A stretch of 64,000 bases of DNA, taken from assembly GCA_963682025.1 (NCBI GenBank), contig OY821521.1, positions 56,369,908-56,433,907 on the forward strand, in the 5' to 3' direction. Below are positions 46,538 to 56,133 of this stretch, piece by piece (position 1 is the stretch's first letter; every line of letters starts with the position of its first letter). A program made the translations under genes and the position numbers. The notes under the pieces are model-generated. The model was not told the DNA's origin. It ran no database searches and saw only the letters and a program-made list of their open reading frames with translations. This DNA is from Cordilura impudica (Eukaryota; Arthropoda; Insecta; Diptera; Scathophagidae).

Positions 46538-47922
46538 ATGTGTGAAGAAGTATTTCGCTGCTTTAAAAAACCCACAAACGTACAACATCGAAAATTATCG
46601 TTACTTTTGTTGGATTGTTGGCAACGTGAATATGATAAAAGACCGTATCGTCATTTCAAATTTGATCGCTTAGAATTTCAGCGCCGTTTACAAAGGGACT
46701 ACGATTCTTTTGAAGATTTTGCCACTATTGTATTATTTCTCAGTAAACGTCCTTTATGCTCGGCACAACTAACGGGCATAAGAGTTTCATCATATAAGAC
46801 CGAATTGCTTTATGATTTTATCGAAAGCCTAAAGAAATTAAAAAATATTGAATTGAAATTAATGAATTTACCCACAGAGTTCTTTGAATTATTATGGGAT
46901 AATTTCGATAAAATGAGAGTTGTTAATTTGTCACTGCAAGGTAAGTGAGTGATGTTTTTTTTACCTAAATAGTTCTGATAAATAGTTTAAACGTTTTAAT
47001 GCAGGAACTACCAACAGATTAGATGTAGTTCGTCTGAGATTATTTTAAAGGAAATAAAGTCTAATTTTCATTATGGTATTTGATCGTTAAAAAGTACATT
47101 TTCTTAAATCTCTATTATGAGTTATTCCATAATTCCATCGAGTATAAAAATTCAACCATTTTTCTATTCCATTTAGGTACTCCCTTATACAAAAATGACG
47201 TTTTATGTTTAAAAAAATTTGTCGTACAATCTAAAACTTTGAAATCATTAAATGTAGCTGGTTGCAATATCAATCAATATCATTTCGCTAGTTTGGCCGA
47301 TGGCATTCATAAGTCTCCCACTGTAGTTAATTTCAATGCCTCCCGCCTTGTTGGTAAATGTTTAACATTAGATTCTGAAAAAATCGCTCATATAGTGGCC
47401 TCGCTGATATGGCAAAATAAATTATTGGAAATAACAATGGAAAAATGTGAATTTAATGCCCAAGATATGGAAATAATTGCGGAGTATTTATACAACAAAT
47501 TCTCCAAATTACAAAAACTCAATTTGGCCTGCAATAAAATTGGCCCTGATGGTGCTGAGTATCTTCTTAAAGCCATTGCCACAAGCAAAACTTTAAAATA
47601 TCTGAATCTAAGCAGTTGTGGTCTGGGTACACATGGCGGTGAAATAGTTGCAAAATATTTAAGTTCTTGTTATCAGTTGGAGTCAATATTATTGCAATAC
47701 AATGAAATGGGCGCTGAAGCTGTCAATATGATTTTATTAACAATGAAGAAGCCTTATAAATTGAATAAATTATATATGTATGGTAATAAATATAATACAA
47801 GGACAGGTAATATTCTAAGAAGGCTATTGGAGTCGAGAGTTGTGCCGCAAAATGTTGTCGATATAACAGTAACGTTTGATGATACCATACCAGGTTATCG
47901 AGTTATACGATGGTCACCCTAA
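46538..47922 (+). CDS. Leucine-rich-repeat protein (RNase-inhibitor type), left copy
   Basis: Two exons, 46,538-46,940 and 47,177-47,922, joined over a 236-bp intron with donor GTAAGTGAGT and acceptor TTCCATTTAG; the phase matches (one base of Gly135 before the intron) and gives 382 residues. An in-frame stop seven codons upstream supports the ATG. Residues 1-134 form a charged, Leu-rich N-terminal part (RHFKFDRLEFQRRLQRDYDS). From about 156 come roughly seven 28-residue repeats of RNI type: LKSLNVAGCNI, LLEITMEKCEF, LQKLNLACNKI, LKYLNLSSCGL, LESILLQYNEM, LNKLYMYGNKY. The tail is VDITVTFDDTIPGYRVIRW. No signal peptide or membrane segment. RNI-type LRR proteins are protein-binding scaffolds; the closest kinds I can think of are NLRC3-like, LRRC34-like or axonemal TCTE1/DRC5-like proteins, but I cannot choose. 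Intact and apparently functional. Confidence 0.88.
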
Positions 47923-48136
47923 GTTGAGAAAATATTAAAAACTATTATTGTATGATATCGGTTTTGGTAAACAGCTTTAAGATATTTAATATATAAATTG
48001 TGATGCTTTGTGAGATTTTCAATCATTCGGAAAACAGATTTTGAAAAAACAATTTACAAAAGTTAACAAAAATATAGTCGGTCTAGACCACAAATGATCA
48101 GCTCATATTCGTGTGTGAAGTGATTATGAACATAAA
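47923..48136 (+). other. 3' flank of the left LRR gene
   Basis: No canonical AATAAA in the first 80 bp after the stop. GTCGGTCTAGACC at about 48,076 is a partial match to the family 2 hairpin. Confidence 0.4.
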
Positions 48137-49600
48137 CAATAAGCTGTATCGCCCCAACAAAATATGCTTAGTTATCAATTGAAATACACTATACGATTTT
48201 ACTATGTAACTGAGTACACTTTACCCTCCGATTATAACTTACATCAACCTTTATGTAACAAAAGTTACTTTTTGAGAGAAAAAAATATTTTGATGATAAC
48301 TTTTTTAAGAAAAAGTACATTTTTGAACAACAGGTACTATTTTAAGAAAATGTACTATTTTAAGGACATTTATTTTTTTAAGTTAAGGCTCTTTCAAGAA
48401 CTAGTAATTTTTTAAGAAGAAGAAAATTCTTAAGAAAATATACTTTTTTAAGGAGAGATACTTTTTTAAGAAGAAATTTGTTAAGAAAAAATAAATTTTT
48501 AAGAAAGGGTACTTTTTTTTAAGAAGCACTTTTCAAAAAAATTTCACTTATTCAATATCAGGTACTTTTTTGAGAAAATTTAGTTTTTTAAGAAAAGATA
48601 TTTTTTACGAAAAGGTATTTTTTAAGAAAATATACTTATTAGAAGAAGTATTTTGAAAGAAATGTTAATTTTTTAAGAAAGTATTTTTTTTAAGAAGAAT
48701 TACTTTTAAAAGAAAATATACTTTTTTAAAAAAAAGTACCTATTAAGAAAATGTACTTATTTAGGAAAATGCACTTTTTCTAGATGTGACTCTTTTTCAA
48801 GAAAATTTTTTTTTTTTTTTTTTTTTGAGAAAATTTAATAAGCTGTAAAAATATGCTTAGTTAACAATTGAAACACATTATTACTTTACCCCCTGATTAT
48901 AACTTACATCAACCTTTAGGCTACAAAAGTTACCTTTTGAAAAAAAAAAAAAATATTTTTATAAGAGATGGTAATTTTCTTAAGAAAAAGTACGTTTTTG
49001 AACAAAAGGTACTATTTTAAGAAAAGGTATTATTTTAAGGAAATTTATTTTTTTAAGTTAAGGTTCTTTTTCAAGACCTAGTAATTTTTTAAGAAATAAA
49101 TATTAAAGAAAATGTACTTTTTTAATGACAGAAGAAGAAAGTTTTTAAGAAAAAATATATTTCTAAGAAAAGGTACTTTTTTTAAGCAGAAGCACTTTTC
49201 CAAAAAATTTCACTTTTCCAAAATCAGGTACTTCTTTGAGAAAATTTAGTTTTTTAAGAAAAGATATTTTTTTACGAAAATGTATTTTTTAAGGAAATAT
49301 ACTTTTTTTAAGAATTACTTTTAAAAGAAAATATACTCTTTGATGAAAAATTACCTATTAAAAAAATGTACTCTTTTATGAAAATGCACTTTTTGAAGAT
49401 GTGACTCTTTTTCCAGAAAAATTATTTTTTTTTTTTTTTTTTTTGAGAAAATTTACTTTTTGAGAAAAGTATTTTTTAAGAAAAGGTACTTTTTTAAGAA
49501 AATGCACTTTTTTAAGAAAAGGTTTTTTTTAAGAAAATATACTTTTTTAAGAAAATTCAAGTTTTTTTTTCAAAAGGTACTTTTTCAAGAAACGTTATGT
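48137..49600 (+). repeat. 18-bp minisatellite in two ~650-bp higher-order units
   Basis: Unit 1 (about 48,137-48,840) and unit 2 (about 48,841-49,455) each begin with AATAAGCTGTA...ATATGCTTAGTTA, pass through TTATAACTTACATCAACCTT and a run of AAGAAAA/TACTTTTT repeats, and end with GATGTGACTCTTTTTC..GAAAA, a ~21-T tract and GAGAAAATTTA. Plain minisatellite continues to about 49,600. The palindrome's inner edge (48,979) falls ~140 bp inside unit 2; the mirror array is at 50,705-51,420. Confidence 0.88.
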
Positions 49601-49663
49601 TCACAAACATGTGAACTGATATGTTCACAAACATTGTTCAGCTTTACCATGGCTAGAATTTTG

Positions 49664-49699
49664 TTAACCCTTCTGCAATCCTTGGGTCAATTTGACCCA
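49664..49699 (+). mobile_element. piggyBac-like terminus
   Basis: TTAA at 49,664-49,667 followed by CCCTTCTGCAATCCTTGGGT and the TGGGTCA/TGACCCA palindrome. TTAA target plus CCC(T) terminus is the piggyBac signature. The matching end was not found with certainty; the palindrome at 50,470 is a candidate. Confidence 0.5.
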
Positions 49700-49772
49700 A
49701 TTTTGGTTTTCAAACGCAAAATTTTTCCCTTTAATTATAAGATATGAACGTGAAACTTTAATTTATCTACTG

Positions 49773-50374
49773 TATAGCCCAGCACTCGAAATTCGATTGG
49801 AAATTCTAGGAAATATTATCTTTCATTAAAAATTTGTCCTCCAATGTTTTTTTAATCTATATATGTGACCTACTCCGAGAAAAGGGACCTAGTGTGTGAA
49901 AACTTTTGAGAAAAACACGCATTTAAAGTTTCTACACTCTTTTAGGTACCAGAATCCACCGTTTTTGACACAACCCGTTTTTTGACACACTAGGTCCCTT
50001 TTCTCGGAGAAGGTCACATATATAAAATTTATCAATCTTTAAATGAGCCTAAAGGTATATATATATATATTCCTCTAACTCCCACTGGAGCATAGGGCGC
50101 CAAAGGTATGTTAATCAATTTTAGCAATTCACAATTCAACACAGAGCATCTGATATATAATTTAAATCATTCGCATTAACAGGGGGGTAACGAATTATTA
50201 TAAATATTTTATTTTATTTAATTTAATATATTTTTAAGATAGATTAAGCATAAATTGTACCATTCTCAGCTTCTCCTCCATATGATCCATAAATATGCCA
50301 ATTTTCACACTCCATGTAGGCTTATTGCTTCAAAAAGGGAACTAAATATTTCCCTTCACGTATTAATATATAGA
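49773..50374 (-). mobile_element. Family 1-related mini-Helitron variant, complete, with nested insertions
   Basis: 3' end GGGCTATAC at 49,773; 5' end TCTATATATTAATACGTGAA at 50,374 with A outside in element orientation. Shares its internal blocks with 43,451-43,680. Interrupted by a MITE (49,863-50,019) and by a short segment at about 50,058-50,103 (CTCTAACTCCCACTGGAGCA). Confidence 0.65.
49863..50019. mobile_element. ~157-bp MITE nested in a mini-Helitron
   Basis: TIRs TGTGACCTACTCCGAGAAAA and (inverted) TGTGACCTTCTCCGAGAAAA extend ~37 bp to TAGTGTGT. It lies between TATA and TATA, so a TA target duplication (Tc1/mariner type) is possible but ambiguous. Confidence 0.72.
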
Positions 50375-50465
50375 TTACAGGTACGAAAATTAAGCTTTTA
50401 AAAGGAAATAGTAAACTTAAATTTTTCCTCCACCCCTCCACGTTTCAAAACACGATTTACATACA

Positions 50466-50494
50466 TTTAATATCCTTTGGGTCAATATGACCCA
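50466..50494. repeat. piggyBac-type subterminal palindrome
   Basis: ATCCTTTGGGTCAATATGAC(CCA), third instance of this motif in the window. Confidence 0.5.
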
Positions 50495-51760
50495 ACGAGC
50501 GATATTGCAAGTTAATTTCCACTTTACCACTTTTCGATCAATCATTTTTTCAGTCAAATAATCAATAAAATCGCTTTCATTGAACATTTTCTCATTAAAA
50601 ATGTTTTTATTACCAAACTGAGGGTGGGATTTGGAGAATCCCGCAAAAGTATCTCTTGAAATGCGTATTATGATGATATGGTAACGCATTGACACTTGAA
50701 CTTTGAAAATTACCATCTCTTATAAAAATATTTTTTTTTTTTTTCAAAAGGTAACTTTTGTAGCCTAAAGGTTGATGTAAGTTATAATCAGGGGGTAAAG
50801 TAATAATGTGTTTCAATTGTTAACTAAGCATATTTTTACAGCTTATTAAATTTTCTCAAAAAAAAAAAAAAAAAAAATTTTCTTGAAAAAGAGTCACATC
50901 TAGAAAAAGTGCATTTTCCTAAATAAGTACATTTTCTTAATAGGTACTTTTTTTTAAAAAAGTATATTTTCTTTTAAAAGTAATTCTTCTTAAAAAAAAT
51001 ACTTTCTTAAAAAATTAACATTTCTTTCAAAATACTTCTTCTAATAAGTATATTTTCTTAAAAAATACCTTTTCGTAAAAAATATCTTTTCTTAAAAAAC
51101 TAAATTTTCTCAAAAAAGTACCTGATATTGAATAAGTGAAATTTTTTTGAAAAGTGCTTCTTAAAAAAAAGTACCCTTTCTTAAAAATTTATTTTTTCTT
51201 AACAAATTTCTTCTTAAAAAAGTATCTCTCCTTAAAAAAGTATATTTTCTTAAGAATTTTCTTCTTCTTAAAAAATTACTAGTTCTTGAAAGAGCCTTAA
51301 CTTAAAAAAATAAATGTCCTTAAAATAGTACATTTTCTTAAAATAGTACCTGTTGTTCAAAAATGTACTTTTTCTTAAAAAAGTTATCATCAAAATATTT
51401 TTTTCTCTCAAAAAGTAACTTTTGTTACATAAAGGTTGATGTAAGTTATAATCGGAGGGTAAAGTGTACTCAGTTACATAGTAAAATCGTATAGTGTATT
51501 TCAATTGATAACTAAGCATATTTTGTTGGGGCGATACAGCTTATTGTTTATGTTCATAATCACTTCACACACGAATATGAGCTGATCATTTGTGGTCTAG
51601 ACCGACTATATTTTTGTTAACTTTTGTAAATTGTTTTTTCAAAATCTGTTTTCCGAATGATTGAAAATCTCACAAAGCATCACAATTTATATATTAAATA
51701 TCTTAAAGCTGTTTACCAAAACCGATATCATACAATAATAGTTTTTAATATTTTCTCAAC

Positions 51761-53145
51761 TTAGGGTGACCATCGTATAACTCGATAACCTGGTATGGTA
51801 TCATCAAACGTTACTGTTATATCGACAACATTTTGCGGCACAACTCTCGACTCCAATAGCCTTCTTAGAATATTACCTGTCCTTGTATTATATTTATTAC
51901 CATACATATATAATTTATTCAATTTATAAGGCTTCTTCATTGTTAATAAAATCATATTGACAGCTTCAGCGCCCATTTCATTGTATTGCAATAATATTGA
52001 CTCCAACTGATAACAAGAACTTAAATATTTTGCAACTATTTCACCGCCATGTGTACCCAGACCACAACTGCTTAGATTCAGATATTTTAAAGTTTTGCTT
52101 GTGGCAATGGCTTTAAGAAGATACTCAGCACCATCAGGGCCAATTTTATTGCAGGCCAAATTGAGTTTTTGTAATTTGGAGAATTTGTTGTATAAATACT
52201 CCGCAATTATTTCCATATCTTGGGCATTAAATTCACATTTTTCCATTGTTATTTCCAATAATTTATTTTGCCATATCAGCGAGGCCACTATATGAGCGAT
52301 TTTTTCAGAATCTAATGTTAAACATTTACCAACAATGCGGGAGGCATTGAAATTAACTACAGTGGGAGACTTATGAATGCCATCGGCCAAACTAGCGAAA
52401 TGATATTGATTGATATTGCAACCAGCTACATTTAATGATTTCAAAGTTTTAGATTGTACGACAAATTTTTTTAAACATAAAACGTCATTTTTGTATAAGG
52501 GAGTACCTAAATGGAATAGAAAAATGGTTGAATTTTTATACTCGATGGAATTATGGAATAACTCATAATAGAGATTTAAGAAAATGTACTTTTTAACGAT
52601 CAAATACCATAATGAAAATTAGACTTTATTTCCTTTAAAATAATCTCAGACGAACTACATCTAATCTGTTGGTAGTTCCTGCATTAAAACGTTTAAACTA
52701 TTTATCAGAACTATTTAGGTAAAAAAAACATCACTCACTTACCTTGCAGTGACAAATTAACAACTCTCATTTTATCGAAATTATCCCATAATAATTCAAA
52801 GAACTCTGTGGGTAAATTCATTAATTTCAATTCAATATTTTTTAATTTCTTTAGGCTTTCGATAAAATCATAAAGCAATTCGGTCTTATATGATGAAACT
52901 CTTATGCCCGTTAGTTGTGCCGAGCATAAAGGACGTTTACTGAGAAATAATACAATAGTGGCAAAATCTTCAAAAGAATCGTAGTCCCTTTGTAAACGGC
53001 GCTGAAATTCTAAGCGATCAAATTTGAAATGACGATACGGTCTTTTATCATATTCACGTTGCCAACAATCCAACAAAAGTAACGATAATTTTCGATGTTG
53101 TACGTTTGTGGGTTTTTTAAAGCAGCGAAATACTTCTTCACACAT
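51761..53145 (-). CDS. Leucine-rich-repeat protein (RNase-inhibitor type), right copy
   Basis: Exons 53,145-52,743 and 52,506-51,761 with the same splice sites as the left copy; 382 residues. The only protein difference seen is Ile192 (ATT) in place of Leu192 (CTT), a conservative change in a repeat's variable part. The two genes point toward each other (convergent, ~3.8 kb between stop codons). No stop or frameshift in either, so either both are functional or the duplication is too recent to have decayed. Upstream and downstream flanks inside the arm are shared, so both would carry the same proximal regulatory DNA. Confidence 0.88.
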
Positions 53146-53802
53146 TTGGCGGGAGTTAGAATTTTATTTAAAAAGAAAATTAATAAATATATTACAGATT
53201 TAAAAATCTATTTTAAAAACAATTTTATATTGACTTTTATTTAAAATTGTATTTATTTGTGTTGTTTTATTGAGAACCTACTATTGAGGAAATAATTATT
53301 TTCTTGAGCAATAGTAATTTTCACACATCTCACTAATCCTGAATGGCTTTAAAACTTCTATTTTCATATATACATATAAACAATTTCTGATATTATATAT
53401 ATGGGGGGTTTCATGTCAAGTGACCCAACTTTTGAAACCAATGTCTTCCGATCGGAATGAATCTCGCATCATGGTTAGTCCTATTGAATAGTAGTTTAGT
53501 AACAATTTTTTAACAAGATCGGTCAAGAACTCGCTGAGTTAGAGGGGGTCAAAATTTGACATTTTGGCCAAAAGGAGTTTTTTTTCTCATCCATGTAACT
53601 TATTATCTATTTTTCTTAGCAACTTTTGTCCCTAATGGTTTAGATAGCTATTTCTTCAATTTTTCGAAAAAAAAACTTAAAAAAAAATATTTTTTTTGAC
53701 TTTTGTTTGCTATATCAAAATTTTTTGACTTCTTTCCAAAAAATCTAACCCATAAAAAAATTTTATTAATACGCTTTCTTTCCTTATGCATATGAGTTTT
53801 GA

Positions 53803-55220
53803 ATATCTCCGTGACTGTGCGTGACAATCTTAAAATTAATCTTTGGCCACAACAAGTCTATGGACAAAGTTTCAGATCCATCGGATGAGGGGAAGTGGGG
53901 TTTTAATCTCTCCGTGACTGTGCGTGACTATGCGTGATTTTGTGTGACCATCTTAAAATTAATATTTTTTCACAGCAAGTCTATCGACAACGTTTCAGAT
54001 CGATCGGATAAGGGGAAACGGGTTTTAAATCACTCCGTGACTATGCGTGACTAAGTCAAAGTTAATCTTTTTTTCACGGCAAGTGTATGTACCAAGTTTC
54101 AGATCGATCGGATGAAGGGAAATGACAATTAGATCACTCCGTGACTGTGCGTGACCGTGCGTGACTAAGTCAAAGTTCATCTTTTTTTTTCACAGCAAGT
54201 GTATGTACCAAGTTTCAGGTCGATCGGATGAGGGGAAATGATATTTAGATCACTTCGTGACTATGCTTGACCACGCGTGACTGCGCGTGACTAAGTCAAA
54301 GTTAATCTTTTTTTCACAGCAAGTGTATTTACCAAGTTTCAAGTCGATCGGTCGAAGGGAAATGACATTTAGATCACACTGTGACTGTGCGTGACCACGC
54401 GTGACTGTGCTTGACTAATTCAAAGTTCATCATTTTTCACAGCAAGTGTATGTACCAAGTTTCAGGTCGATCGGATGAAGGGAAATGACATTTAGATCAC
54501 TCCGTGACTGTTCTTGACCATGCGTGACTATGCGTGACTAAGTCAAAGTTAATCTTTTTTTCACAGCAATTGTCTGGACCAAGTTTCAAGTCGATCGGTT
54601 AAAGGGAAATGACATTTAGATCACTCCGTGACTGTGCGTGACCACGCGTGACTGTGCGTGACTAAGTCAAAGTTAATCATTTTTTCACAGCAAGTGTATG
54701 TACCAAGTTTCAGATCGATCGGATGAAGGGAATTGACATTTAGATCACTCCGTGACTGTGCGTGACTGTGCGTGACTAAGTCAAAGTTAATCTTTTTTTC
54801 ACAGCAATTGTCTGGACCAAGTTTCAAGTCGATCGGTTAAAGGGAAATGACATTTAGATCACTCCGTGACTGTGCGTGACCACGCGTGACTGTGCGTGAC
54901 TAAGTCAAAGTTAATCATTTTTTCACAGCAATTGTATGGACCAAGTTTCAGATCGATCGGATGAGGGGAAGTGACATTTAGATCACTCCGTGACTGTGCG
55001 TGACCATGCGTGACTGTGCGTGACTAAGTCAAAGTTTATCTTTTTTTCACAGCAATTGTATGGACCAAGTTTCAGATCGATCCAATGAAGGGAATTGACA
55101 TTTACATCACTCCGTGACTGTGCGTGACCGCGCGTGTGTGTGCGTGACTACCCCAAAATTAATCTGTAGTCACAACAAGACTACGGACCAAGTTTCAGAT
55201 CAATTGGATAAGGGGGAATG
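53803..55220 (-). repeat. Tandem array, 12 copies of the ~120-bp unit (right arm)
   Basis: Inverted copy of 44,463-45,880, with the same number and order of units. Unit-by-unit identity between arms contrasts with the divergence between adjacent units, so the array was already formed when the arms were duplicated. Confidence 0.93.
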
Positions 55221-55811
55221 GGGTTGCCCCACGAAAGACAGAGAGATTGAGTTAAAAGAAAGAGTTTAAAAAAAATTTAAAAAAAGTCTGCGTTCAGTTG
55301 TGTTCGTTCATACGTGCGTTCATAGAAATTTTATTATTTTGAATTTTTTGTATTTTTGCCTATTTTCACTTTAATTCAAATCAATTTTTTTTTTAACATT
55401 ACCTTTGGTATTTCTGTAGCAAAAATATTTGAACCACCTTGTATGCCACCTAAAGGTATGCTAATTTATGCAATTCACAATTCAACACATGGAAATTCTG
55501 TTACAAATTTTGTCCTTCACGTATTAATATACAGATATGTATATTAAAAACAATTTTATATTTATTTGTGGTTGCTTTGTATTTATCCATTTATTTCCTG
55601 CAAAGGGGCCTTAGTGGAGAATTTTTGTGATCCCTAACAAACAAAACTAATTTTCTTCGACTTTGTAAAAATCAACAATGTTTGATGTATTGCACTAAAT
55701 TTAGAGAGCGCCCACAAACATTAAGAATGAAGAAATAATTTATAGAAGTGAATAGAGATGGCGCTGCTACAACTGAATCAATATTAAAAAAAAAAAAATT
55801 TTGTTAGCTGT

Positions 55812-56133
55812 TACAATTCAGCAAATTTTCTATTTGTGCATGGAAAAACTTGAAGACACATCAGTGATAAAATGAAAGTGAGAAAAAGAAAGCGAACGTT
55901 GAAGTAAAATAAAATATTTGATAGTTGAATTGAAACGCATTTTTGAATGGGTACGTTGACTTCGTCCATATGAGATCAATACACCAGAAATGGTTGGAAA
56001 AATATGCGACTGAAAGTGCGTGTGAGTCTATGGGTACTGCAGGCACCTAATTTTCAATCAATAAACATTTAATTTTTAAATTGTTTTAATAAATATTAAT
56101 TATTACAACTAAAGGTACGAGTACATAAACTTT
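55812..56133. other. Unassigned DNA outside the right arm
   Basis: No repeat or gene recognised; the 61-codon frame at 55,861-56,046 has no motif. Confidence 0.35.

Larger units (their letters stand above)
43872..48979 (+). repeat. Left arm of a ~5.1-kb palindrome
   Basis: Base x pairs with base 99,683-x on the opposite strand, without any shift, from 43,872 to the poly-T at about 48,806. Beyond it the constant is 99,684, because that tract has 21 T here and 20 in the other arm. Observed differences: 47,347 (C here, T equivalent to A at 52,336), 45,499 (C against A) and about 46,004 (A against T). Both arms diverge sharply inside 48,980 and outside 43,871. The arm contains non-coding DNA, the 120-bp array, the LRR gene and minisatellite. 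Confidence 0.97.
48980..50704. other. Palindrome spacer (1,725 bp)
   Basis: Contains the rest of minisatellite unit 2, a piggyBac-like end (49,664), a mini-Helitron variant with a nested MITE (49,773-50,374) and a second piggyBac-type palindrome (50,470). The minus-strand frame at 50,417-50,716 (99 codons) has no family motif and overlaps these repeats. Confidence 0.85.
50705..55811 (-). repeat. Right arm of the ~5.1-kb palindrome
   Basis: Mirror of 43,872-48,979. Contains minisatellite (50,870-51,420), the inverted LRR gene, and the inverted 120-bp array. The outer edge is at TTGTTAGCTGT (55,801-55,811); beyond it the sequence (TACAATTCAGCAAATTTTC) is unrelated to the piggyBac relic outside the left arm, so the outer junctions differ. 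Confidence 0.97.

Noticed and set aside
47388..47588. 66-codon frame antisense to the LRR gene (mirror at 52,095-52,295)
   Set aside because: Shadow of the sense coding exon with no independent support.
50417..50716. 99-codon minus-strand frame in the palindrome spacer
   Set aside because: Overlaps a piggyBac-type palindrome and repeat borders; no recognisable motif.
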